This document shows, in pieces, positions 54,959 to 64,000 of a stretch of 64,000 nt of DNA. The notes below the pieces were generated by a model. It was not told where the DNA came from and did not search any database. It was given only the letters and a program-made list of their open reading frames with translations. Position 1 is the first letter of the stretch. Every line of letters starts with the position of its first letter. This DNA comes from Adiantum capillus-veneris (Eukaryota; Streptophyta; Polypodiopsida; Polypodiales; Pteridaceae), in the NCBI GenBank assembly GCA_014529385.2, contig CM043942.1, forward strand, positions 61,977,184 through 62,041,183, written 5' to 3'. Position numbers and translations under genes: made by a program.

Positions 54959-56301
54959 TTAGATGACACTAGGTATGGCTAAGGGTCTATGGTCTTGGTG
55001 AGGTTGTTGTTGCGTAGGGAACACGGTGTCTATAATCTGGATCTTCTGAGGTGCTGGTTCTAGATCCCTTTGGGTATCTTCTACCAAACTCCTTAATTGC
55101 TTGACTCGCTCAATCTCCTCTATAGGGTTTGAATAAGTTCCTATCTTCTTCTTGGATCCTGGCCATTGTGGCTCATGAAGATCTTCCTTGTTGGTTTCTA
55201 TCTTAGTGGTCGTTTTGGTCTCCATGGTTTCTCTTGAATCAGAATCCTCTTCAGCGTCATTCATATATACGGGGTCGTCACCAGTCCCTATGTTGGTCTT
55301 TTGAACCGGGGTTTGAATTCGCTGCTTTTTGCGATCTCTTCCTTCGTGTTTTCTTCTTTTTCTGAGATTGGGCAGTTGATGCCGTGTCTCTTTCCTTAAG
55401 AATATAATTTTGTTTTTGGAGCATCGATCATGTGAGTACGTTTATTGGTACCACATGTGTACTTTGTGATGGCTCCTCATTAACTTCAATCAATTTTAAT
55501 GGCGTGATCTTCGATGCATTTGGATTATTTGGACATTGGGCAATGAAATGATCTATGCCGCATTGATTACACATGAGTATTGGCATTGTAGACGTGCTCG
55601 CTTGATTGGTTTGCATTAGTGTGGCATTCTTTTGTAGCCTAATAGGACAGTTAGCTACACGATGTGGACGTCCATACTCATAGCATTGAAGAGGTGGTCT
55701 CTTAGCAGTGTAATTGATATTTTGGCCTCTTGCCGCAAGAGCAGCTACTTGATATACATGTTTGACTTGTCCCCAATAGTCCTCCATGTAGTATTGTGGA
55801 CTTTCTTCAAGCACATCCAGCCCATAGGCAATATTAGGATCTATATCTTCCTCACAGCCTTCCAAACAAGCAATAGATGACTCACAACCCACTTGATTCA
55901 CAGAAGTGATTCTCGGATGTGGTGGTTGCGTTCCTAGCACTGGAGGTGGTAGGGGTGTTGTTTGAACAACATTTTGGGGCCCTAGGGACCATGTGTTGTG
56001 CTGTTTGTTCAAGAGGTTGGGCCGGCATCAATGCAGGCACTCGAGGTGTGTCTGTCCATGCTAAGGTTGGTCTATTGGCCATCGCGTGCTTAAATACTAT
56101 TCAATCCTTAGCTTGATGACTATACCTCCCATGGGCATTGCAGTTCCCATTGAATTTTACTCTAAAAGTAGGGCATTCACTGGTACTATGCAGTCCATAC
56201 CATATTGAGCACCATTGCTGCTTCCTTCTTGGATACATATGATTGTTTTGTGGAGCACGATTGTCTCTAAGACTCTCTTGAATAGCCTTGGTGAGATCTG
56301 C
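54959..56301 (-). pseudogene. G gag C-terminus with nucleocapsid zinc knuckles
   Basis: Several frames. 55428-56012 has a CYEYGRPHRVANC cluster (one Cys replaced by Tyr) and CNQCGIDHFIAQC, C-X2-C-X3-H-X4-C like E. Near 56150-56240 the minus strand has WCSIWYGLHSTSEC, matching WCAIEKKRTNHGTNEC in E. 54959-55264 is a charged linker. The upstream capsid part lies beyond F. Confidence 0.7.
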
Positions 56302-57234
56302 TGTTGGACGGGTACGCCGCGACGGACGTCAGCACAGCGAGAACTCACCTAACAAGTAATGTCAGCTAAGGACGAAGCTCGACCCGTAGGCGTGTGGAAG
56401 CAAGTATAAGGTGTCAACCTACACTCGACCGACTCCTAACTAATTCCTATAGAGGTCCCTACCACTTGTCTAAGTCACAGTCTTCAAAAGTGCAAAAGAG
56501 GATTCTTCCTACAACGCTTGCTAGAGCCGAACACCCATCAAACACTTTCGAAACACCATAGAACTTGAAGGAGACCCTACTAATACCTATAGGCCGCTCT
56601 CCCTAAGGTCTATGAATCAAAATCACGACCCAAAACACCCAGTGCAGAAACACGTAGAATGTCTGGCCGAAATATGCACGTCTTCGTTTCCGAAATCTGA
56701 AGTGCCTAATGTGTAGCTCTACTCAATGTGAACGTGTGGATATGCTGCAATGCAAAATCAGATAACATATGCTCACCCAAACAACCGATGAAGCTCGTAG
56801 AAGGAGCTCCCAAAGCCTAACCGTATGCGCGCAATGTTGGTATCGGCTTGTAGCTCTAGTCGGGGGCAACACGTTGCACTTCTCAGCACTCGATTCCGAC
56901 CACCGTAGCACACGTAGTATCAAGACGAAGCTTACACTCTCTCTCACGTACACATCACGCTCACTCACAGACTTCAAACTTGTTTAAAATGACAAAAGGT
57001 TTTTCATTAAGGTCAAAAAGTGGTATATATACCTTACAACTTCTCAAACCCTAAAGTTCCAAAATCAACCATCTACTCCATGTAACTATCAAAACTGGGA
57101 TACAAGCTGGAAACGTCTGTAAGTTCTAATATTTACAAGGTGAAAAATCGGGTTTTCTTTAACGAATGAATAATTACAGAAAATAATAGTCCGCCGAGTA
57201 GTTAGATGCTATGGGGTGTGTCCAGCTTCTCACA
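56302..57234 (-). repeat. 3' LTR of element F (933 bp)
   Basis: Minus strand TGTGAGAAGCTGGAC to ACCCGTCCAACA. Contains GGTATATATACC (57023-57038) as TATA box. The end resembles the end of E's 5' LTR. Confidence 0.75.
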
Positions 57235-57249
57235 TCCCCCCCCTCCTTG
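57235..57249 (-). promoter_or_regulatory. Polypurine tract of element F
   Basis: Minus strand AAGGAGGGGGGGGA directly before the LTR start TGTGAG. Confidence 0.8.
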
Positions 57250-57285
57250 TTCATGTCGTCCCCGACATGGCCTTGAACCTTTGCT

Positions 57286-60200
57286 TCATCTTAGAGTCTC
57301 CCGCATCTTTAGCAGTGATTCGTACCGTTCATGTAGATTTAGCATTGTTGGGCCGAAGATATCTGTATGCATGGTGAAGAACCCCGTGTAGAATGCTTCT
57401 TCAAATGCCTGGAGGTGATAGGATAGGAGAAACATAATTCTTTGATATAACGCATGTATCACCTCCTTGGAAGGCTGATCTGACATATCATAAGCACATC
57501 TGTATGTGTCCTGGAAGAAGAATATGTTATCAATCACATGTCCTGGCTTGAAGGTCTCAAACACTGCTAGGATGGTTCTGCATATCTTTCTCATCATAAT
57601 GCATGTAAGGTCAGGTGAGCCAGTGAACAACTTTATGGCACCCGTTAGGGTTTTCACCATGTATTGTACACTTATTCTCTCACCTGCCTTCACGCCTAGC
57701 AACTTTGGGTAGTTCAGCCAAGTGGGTTGGCTTCTTTGTAAGATTTCTTGTGCTTTCCACGTCCTAAACCTTGGTAGAGGACAGAAGCTGAGATTATCTC
57801 TGATGTGTTTTGGTGCCTCTACCAAGTGTATTAGGTATTGCGGGTACTTGGTAAGCCAAGCCTTCCTCCACTTTGGCTGAGAATCCACTTTTAGCTTTAC
57901 TCCTTCTGGCCTCGAGGTGTCTGCGTTGTAGAGAGGGACCGTTGGCTCTTCACTGATTCGCCTGTTTATTGTTGCTGCCTCATACTTCAGCAATGGATAT
58001 GGGAGAGAGGGTTGAAGCCATTCACGCCTGAGATTGCTGGCGTCGATTTTCTGAATTGTCATAGATTTGAAAACCCTCTGTTCCCATTCCAAGGCTTCCT
58101 TTGTGCTTTCTCTGAGCTCTGCCTCTATTGCTTTACACAATTTTTCCTCCTCTTCTTGTGTTAGATCCTGGAGCTATTGAGAGGAGCCTGCTATGCTTTC
58201 CTTTGGCATGGGTGTGTCCACAGGATCTGCCACATTATCGAGGTCGATGCCCTCATTGGCAGCTGGCCCTGAGCTCTCTGCTTCTTCTTGTTGCCGGCCT
58301 TTCAATTCATCTATTTTCTTGAGGAGTGTCTACTTTTCCGCTTCAGCTTCTCCGCCCATTGTCACAAGGAGGTCATTGAGTTCAGCATTTACCTTTTCAG
58401 CCTCCTCGAGCTTTATCTTTATGCTCTCCAATTCTTCTTGTAGGGCTTTTCGGCTGTCCTCCAGTCTGGTTTGCATTGCGATAGAACCTTCAGCCATCAT
58501 CAACCTCTGCTTCTTCTCGAGAGTCAACTCCTTCTAGTGTTCTTGCATCTGCTCCTCATATATTTGACTCTCGGAAATGATTTGAGTCGAGCTTGTAGCT
58601 CTAACTCTCGCAGGTGATGCTCGTAGCCTCTAGATGGTTTGATCTTTGACTTTTAATTGGTCCTTGAGCTTAAGGACTTCATCCAGGCTTGCTTCTTGTT
58701 CTATCTCTGCCTTTTCCTTTGCATTCCTCATGGCCTCTACTTCTTTAGTTTCCTCTGCTAGCTGGAGTGTCAGATTATCCCGTTCTTTTTCGGCATCTCG
58801 CAATGACTTGCTGAGTTGCAGACACTCTTCTTCAGCTGCTTGCAATCTTTTTGCTACTGCCTCATTTGCTTCTTCCTTTGCTTGGCAGTTTTGTAGAGCC
58901 GTGGCCAAGCTGGCCTGGAGGTCAGCTTCTCTTTCTTTTTGTCCTTTGCTTTGTGCCCGCAGAATATCTTTTCATCTTAGTTTTTTCTTTGGTGGCCTTT
59001 AGAGTTATCAATTCTTCGTTTGATGCCACCGATTGTGCTCTTATTCCAGCTAGCATTGTCATCACCACGTCCCAATCATTCGAGGGCGGGTGCAGGTCTA
59101 CTGTGTCGGTAGCAATTTCCTTTAGCTCGGCTAGCCGAATGCCTGGCATCTGTTCTTTATGCTTTGTTCTCTCCAAGTCGAATGCGACTGTGGCGGCTTC
59201 TTCCCTTGTATAACCTGCAGCTAGCAGGTCCAAAAATGCATAATATGCCTCCTCAAGCTCTTTTTGTTCAGACGCAGGCTTGGTCTCTTCTTTGGGCTCA
59301 AGTTCTGGCCTTTGCTCTTGCTGCTCAGCCTGTTGTTCTTCTTGATTGTCCCCAGCCTCCCTATCTTCTGGTGGAGGGCTGCTAGGAGGTGGTGATGGTG
59401 GTGGTGATGGCTGTGGACTGGGTTTAGGGCTATCTGGTAAAGCTGAAGGTTTGCCCTTAAAGTCTCTATCTGCTTTCATTTTTCTTTCCCTTTCTTGGTT
59501 TTCTTGTTCATCTAGCAATGTCTGCCTTATCTGCTCCACTTCTTCCTCGGTGAAAGGGACATGGGGAATGTTTTCCGCTGCAGCATCAAGAATCTCGAAA
59601 TTCTTGATATAGTCTTCAAAGCGGTCCCTCTGCACTCTTCTGGAGGATCCGGACATAGACTCGAGAGATGGCTTCCATAATTCGTTTAAATCACCCTTGA
59701 GAGCTCTTTCTGCTCGGAAACTCTCCATCAGCCTCTCGAGTCTAGCCGCTTTTTGTGATCTTGTCTCTTTGGCCGGCACTTGAGCAGATTCCTTTTTTCC
59801 TTTCTTCTACTTAGGTTGCTCCTCTGCCACTAGCTCTAGTCGTCTCTTCAACCTTGTAGCCACCCTTGGTGCTCGTTGTGGCTCGTCTTCTTTGTCTTCC
59901 TTTACCCTTAGCCAGTCATTCTGAGATGGGGGGTCAGGCCACCTTCCCTTGGCGTGTAGTGCTGCATAAATTACCTTGGTTATCATTTCTCTTGGCACTA
60001 TGTAGGTTGTCTTTTTGTTTCCCATTTTTACCAAGCTATCATGTATGTATGCCGCATAGTTGATTATCTTTGGGGTGCCTTTTGTCATTGCCCAAGTAAA
60101 CGTTGTGGCAATTGCACCTGGCGGCATCCTGTACTTCGTGGCCTCTTCGTGCACATGTGGAAGTACTGGTTGTACAATTGGCTCATGATCGCCACCTTTG

Positions 60201-60730
60201 CGTTGGCGATGTCTTCGAAGGTGTAATTAGCCTTTTTCTCTTTGTACACCTTGACTTCATCCCTTCTCTTTGTCACACTGTCTCCTTGATTGGAAAGATC
60301 TAGTGCATGGGCTACAACCCGCTCCGTGATAATGATCTCTGTATCGGGTCTTCCGTGCAAATCTGTCACTTTGGCCACTCCATCCTCTTTGATGCTTGTT
60401 ACAAACTCCCATACTCTTTTGACGTCCACTCCTGCTGGTATTGGTTCGAAATAGTTATGGAGGTCAATTTTCTCCAAGTAGCCGGCCATTTTGCTTCGGA
60501 CAAATTCATTGAGCTCTCTTGGCAGCATTGGCAGCTCTATTACATTGCCGTCATTGTCTTTGAACACCGCCTAGTAGATCTTTAGGTCGTTTGACTCTAA
60601 CATATCTTCTTGTATCCAGCTGCTGGTGGGCTTTAGTGTTCCCTCTGGAATGATTAAAGGTTCCACCTCGTCCAGATAATCTTTGATTGTCATTCTCTTC
60701 TTCTTTGTCGGTGACTTCGAGGCTGCCATA
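57286..60730 (-). pseudogene. F extra ORF: globular domain, Pro-rich linker, coiled coil and C-terminal domain
   Basis: Start ATG 60730-60728 (MAASKSPTKKKRMT). An early TAG near 60574 and several frameshifts break it, but its course is clear. The N-terminal domain (to about 59850) has RVWEFVTSIKEDG, ERVVAHALDLSNQG, YTFEDIANAKVAIM and GAIATTFTWAM, parallel to E. Then comes a Pro-rich linker (SPQPSPPPSPPPSSPPP, about 59400) and a Gln/Glu-rich segment. A long coiled coil follows (59200-58330, for example KRLQAAEEECLQLSKSLRDA). The C-terminal domain of about 280 residues (58140-57286, WLQPSLPYPLLKYEAA, VKTLTGAIKLFTGS, MFLLSYHLQAFEEAFYTGFF) matches nothing I know. The full protein would be near 1,100 residues. 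It sits where envelope-like ORFs sit in Athila, but no signal peptide or membrane helix was seen. Confidence 0.72.
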
Positions 60731-60894
60731 GATCCTGTTGCACTCAGCAATCCAAAGTTAGCGTTTTTTCCATATCAGCTGCTAAACTGAGTTTTACTTA
60801 TCCAAATGACTTGAAAATTGAAATTATAGCTTAAAAGGAACTTGTGAAGCTGTGCATGTGCTCACAGTGCAAATCTGGCCAAAAAAATCCATCT

Positions 60895-61773
60895 AGACAT
60901 CCTACGTGTAGGATGTCTTTTTCTTCAGAATTGGTTCATACTTGACATGTAGGTAATGTAAGGCTCATGGAACATGGTTATAAGCTTGGATTTGAATTTG
61001 AATGTCAAAAAGTGGTTTTTTGGGCTGATTTAGGCTTTAGGTCACAATTTGGGTAGATTGTCTATCATGGGTAGCAATTGATGTCCAAATGGGTTGAAAC
61101 TTGGTGTATGGGCTCAATGCATCATGGTATTGGCTCCTATGATGTCATTTCTTGCACAGAAGGCTAAATTCCAGCTTAAGACATCCTACGCGTAGGATGT
61201 CTATTTCATCAGAATTGCATGAAACTTGTTCTGTGGGTTGTCCTTGGCCTATGGAACATGGCCATGTTCTTGGATTTGCATTTGGATAAGATTTGATGCT
61301 TGTAGGGCTCTGTGAGGTGTTTTTGGGCTCAAAAAGTGTTTCTTGAAGGTGTTGGGGGTCATAAGTGATTAGAATGGCTTCAAACTTGACATATGGGCTC
61401 TTGCTGATGAGGCTATCAAATCTGGAATGACAAAACTTTTCTTCCATGCCAAAAAGGTCCATTAGACATCCTACGCGTAGGATGTCTTATTCCTCATTTT
61501 TACTCCCTTACCACACATAAAGTTAGCTGATGTGTATGTGAATGTGTTGTGCAGGTTTCATGAGATTTGGACAAGATTTGGTAGGTCAATGGCCCATTAG
61601 TGCCTTTATGACCTAACTTTGCGTTTTTCCATGCATATGAGGTCAAATCTGATCCAAATGTGATGAAACTTGGTGTAGGGCTTGTAACTGTCATTCAGAA
61701 CATGTGCATGACAAGAATTGTTGGGTTTTGTGCCAAAAAATGCCCTTGAGACATCCTACGCGTAGGATGTCTC
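60895..61773. repeat. Four 24-bp palindromes at 284-285 bp period
   Basis: Copies at 60895-60918, 61179-61202, 61464-61487 and 61749-61772. The inner 20 bases are ACATCCTACGCGTAGGATGT, flanked by AG and CT. Copies 2-4 are perfect; copy 1 has ACGTGT in the centre, one C-to-T change at the CpG. Copy 4 extends to 26 bp. The roughly 260-bp spacers are related but much more diverged (for example AGAATTG and ATGGAACATGG shared between the first two). The array lies just upstream of F's extra ORF. Confidence 0.95.
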
Positions 61774-63595
61774 CTGATGATTTTTCCAGTGTTAGTGCTC
61801 CCAGTGCTTGCCCTTTGCCCCTTTAAGTCCCTTTTTAGCCTAATTTCAATAAAAAAGTCAAATGGATAGTGTATAGCTCCCTGTGTGGACTTCAGAGCCT
61901 CCGAGCCGTTTTCTGACTTTTGGAGTGATTTTTGGCGATGAAATTCCTCGATGTTGGTCTCCATAGCTTCCCAATCCCTTGGGGATCCTTACCGTATGGT
62001 TTTTGTTGACTTTGGCTTCACCAGAGCTCCATTTGGCAATTTGTCGCTCTAGAAGCACCCGTGGTGGTGTTTACATACCTTTGATGATTTGTGGTGGTCT
62101 ACCACCATAGGACTTGGTTGTTGATGGTCTAGGAAAGCCGCTCATGAAGTTTGGTGGCAAACGGACTTGCCACAAGTGCATTTTGACGCTTTGTGTGTTT
62201 GATACCGTTTCTGAGGTTTAGTGCCGCTTCGGGTCACTTTTTGGTCATGCAGGTCATATAGACTTGTCGAGCATGTCGAGATGCTCCTACCCATAAATTT
62301 TGATAGCATTTGGTCGCCGTTTCGCTGATTTCCCATTTGGTGGCCTCTTGCGGGTTTCTGGGAATTAGGGTTTTTCCCGATGGTTTCCCATTGCCTTTGG
62401 CTATCCAGGACTGGTCTCCTAGGCTAGGGTAAGCTGCCGATGAAGTCTTGTTGCTTTCGGGTTAGCCGTTAGGCCGCCGTTTCTACTTGCAGGTCTCTAC
62501 CGCTCGCTTTGTATGTGACCTATACGCTAGTTTTTGCGACAGAATGACAAACATGCGCGAAAAGCTCAAGGTGGTGAGCCTACCTCTCATGTCTAGAGTT
62601 GGTCGGGTAGATGTGCGCGTCGTAGAAGCTGCTGGAAGGTCGATCCGCTCTAGGTGGCAGAAGCTCTCTCCACAAAGTCAATAGTGAGAATGAGCTAAAA
62701 ATGGGGTGAAAATTTCTTATAATGGAAGTCCCCGAACCATTTTTCATGAAATTTGACATGTGTTCCTATCTTTCTGCAAGATGCAGTTTAGGCTCAAATT
62801 TTTTTTGATTTGGACTCCATTTGCTCTGTTTACCAGAAATTTGTCATTTCGGTCAAAACCTAGCTAAAACACGCTTTCCGCTCCAGTCTCATAATTGCAC
62901 CCCCTCTGTACCATAGGTTGTTCTTTAGTCAGTGGTCATCCCCATATTTTTTTGTTTTTCATTACGACTGTTTTTCACCTGTTTTTTATATTTTTGAAGT
63001 TTTTCTGCCAAAAATTAGCAAAATTAAAAGGAAAACAGCAAATCAAACCCAGAAAATCCCCAAAATTCATAATAGATCACAAACATCACCGCAACACATT
63101 ATATACACTCACATGCAATTTTTATGGCCGGATTTCTCCGTTTTACCAATATTTTGCCTGAAAAAATGGCTATTTCTACTTATATATACACACCTAGGGG
63201 CTTGATTTGGTGTTTGGCCCCATATACCTGTAGCTTCATGCTGTATAAGGGCATATATACTTGGGTTACTCCAGAAAATTTCGCAATCAAACGTTAACCC
63301 TTAAAATAGTCGAAAAGCATGCCCCTTTTTTTTGTTGTTTCTATTATTGGTTCCGCATTGAGAATGCCTCCCCTCCTCCTAGTCGGAGTCCTCCCGGACG
63401 ACAAGGTTTCGCCTCGGAGTATGTGCCGCGCATAGGTTGAAAAAGTCGTGCTAATGCCTGGCCAATTAATATGGCCCTATTTTATGCATACTCGGTCAAT
63501 GCATGGAAAAATTAATGCTGTGAAAGAGAAGGAAATAAGCAAGATGCTTATTGGCATTCGCCGTCGAGGCTTCCTGCTTTCTTTGCAAGTAGCAG
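61774..63595 (-). other. Spacer of F upstream of the palindrome array
   Basis: No protein recognised. TATA-like TATATATA occurs near 63180-63190 and again near 63250, possibly an internal promoter for the extra ORF. Short inverted words are present (TGGTGGTCTACCACCA near 62093). The whole pol-to-ORF spacer is about 2.9 kb, against 0.7 kb in E. Confidence 0.4.
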
Positions 63596-64000
63596 CTATA
63601 ATTCTACTGCTCTTTGTTTAATTGTCTTTTGGGCAAGAGGCAAGTGCTTTGCCGACACTGTTGTTGGAGTCGTATCTGTATCTGAGGATAGAGATGGCCT
63701 GGATGTGATAGCTATGGGCCTTATGGCCTTCGCTTTCCATTGGTAGTTTGGTGCTGACAACTTTTGTAGATGGTTTGGCACTTTCTTGTTTTCCACTGGT
63801 TTGTCTGTCATCGGCATCCACATATATCGGTTCTCCTTGTTGACCTGCAGATGTCTGCTTTCTATTGTTGCTTGTACCGTAAGTATTTCCTTTGGCTTTT
63901 GCTTTGGTATCCAAATGTGAGTGACATTTGGGTTATGGCTAAGCATTTTCTTTGGGATCCATATCTGCTTGGTTACCTTGGTTTTGGGTTGCGCCGTCTG
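63596..64000 (-). pseudogene. F pol tail with Trp-x-Pro-Lys array, runs off the edge
   Basis: The minus strand frame enters at 64000 and stops at 63596. Motifs in order are QIWIPKKML, HIWIPKQKPK, RYMWMPMTDKP and NYQWKAKA, spaced 15-30 residues apart, in a Lys/Pro/Asn-rich background. By analogy with E it should follow a retropepsin-like domain located just past the window. Two of the four motifs keep the full Trp-x-Pro-Lys. Confidence 0.65.

Larger units (their letters stand above)
52104..56301 (-). mobile_element. Element G, B-family Ty3-type element (3' part)
   Basis: Inserted in E's extra ORF. Visible from its 3' LTR (52104-52682) through PPT, 3' internal segment, U3-like segment, internal polypurine tract, Trp-x-Pro-Lys tail, protease and gag, to 56301, where F interrupts it. 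LTR, PPT and gene order match B. It retains the protease start and nucleocapsid that B lost. No RT or integrase lies between protease and LTR, so G also appears non-autonomous. Its 5' LTR is expected beyond 64000. Confidence 0.75.
56302..64000 (-). mobile_element. Element F, E-related Ty3 element (3' part)
   Basis: Inserted in G's gag. Visible from the 3' LTR (56302-57234) and PPT, through the extra coiled-coil ORF (57286-60730) and a 2.9-kb spacer with a palindrome array, to a Trp-x-Pro-Lys array at the window edge. The same order as E's 3' half shows common descent. The 5' part is outside the window. Confidence 0.78.

Noticed and set aside
58330-59300. Host myosin- or kinesin-like gene, because of the long coiled coil.
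   Set aside because: No motor domain or intron structure is present; the coiled coil is part of an ORF repeated in E and F between pol and the 3' LTR.
60895-61773. CRISPR-like array of repeats.
   Set aside because: Spacers are about 260 bp and themselves related, there are no cas genes, and the context is a plant retrotransposon.

Overview
The window is plant nuclear DNA made almost wholly of LTR retrotransposons inserted into one another. The evidence is Ty1/copia and Ty3/gypsy proteins typical of land plants, primer-binding sites for plant tRNA-iMet and tRNA-Asp, chromodomains on two Ty3 integrases, and the absence of any confident cellular gene, rRNA, CRISPR array or bacterial operon. The species cannot be named from this. 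A large repeat-rich genome (fern, lycophyte, gymnosperm or big angiosperm) is an inference.

Left half (839-33715): a five-level nest that I resolved from target-site duplications (TSDs), LTR ends, primer-binding sites (PBS) and polypurine tracts (PPT). K is an old copia element (+), split into 839-2723 and 33364-33715. A is a chromodomain Ty3 element (-), 2724-33363. B is a Ty3 element (-), 8429-33245, inserted exactly between A's 5' LTR and A's PBS. C is a chromodomain Ty3 element (+), 9305-23248, TSD AAAGG. D is a young copia element (+), 14721-19956, TSD GCAAT. L, a decayed short-LTR element (27024-30675, TSD GGGAG), sits in B's gag. LTR pairs become more alike inward (A about 86%, B about 93%, C about 97%, D about 99%, by eye), as the nesting order demands.

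Middle (33716-36880): a small minisatellite, about 2 kb without a recognised gene, and a reversed partial copy of a C-type LTR.

Right half (36881-64000): a second nest. E is a large Ty3 element (+) with a tRNA-Asp PBS, whose 3' end is broken by G (-, from 52104), itself broken by F (-, from 56302). G and F run off the right edge. E and F belong to an unusual lineage: an extra retropepsin-like domain after integrase (seen in E), a tail of repeated Trp-x-Pro-Lys motifs, a spacer, and a large extra ORF (globular domain, proline-rich linker, long coiled coil, C-terminal domain) between pol and the 3' LTR. E also carries two tandem integrase zinc-binding modules. F's spacer holds four copies of a 24-bp palindrome at a fixed 284-285 bp period. 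B and G carry related gag, protease and Trp-x-Pro-Lys tails but no reverse transcriptase or integrase in view, so they look non-autonomous and could depend on E/F-like partners.

Coding is decayed in most elements. Most premature stops examined fit C-to-T or G-to-A transitions at Gln, Arg or Trp codons, as expected of methylated cytosine decay. The best candidates for something undescribed are the E/F lineage features: Trp-x-Pro-Lys arrays, second protease, doubled zinc module, coiled-coil ORF and palindrome array.
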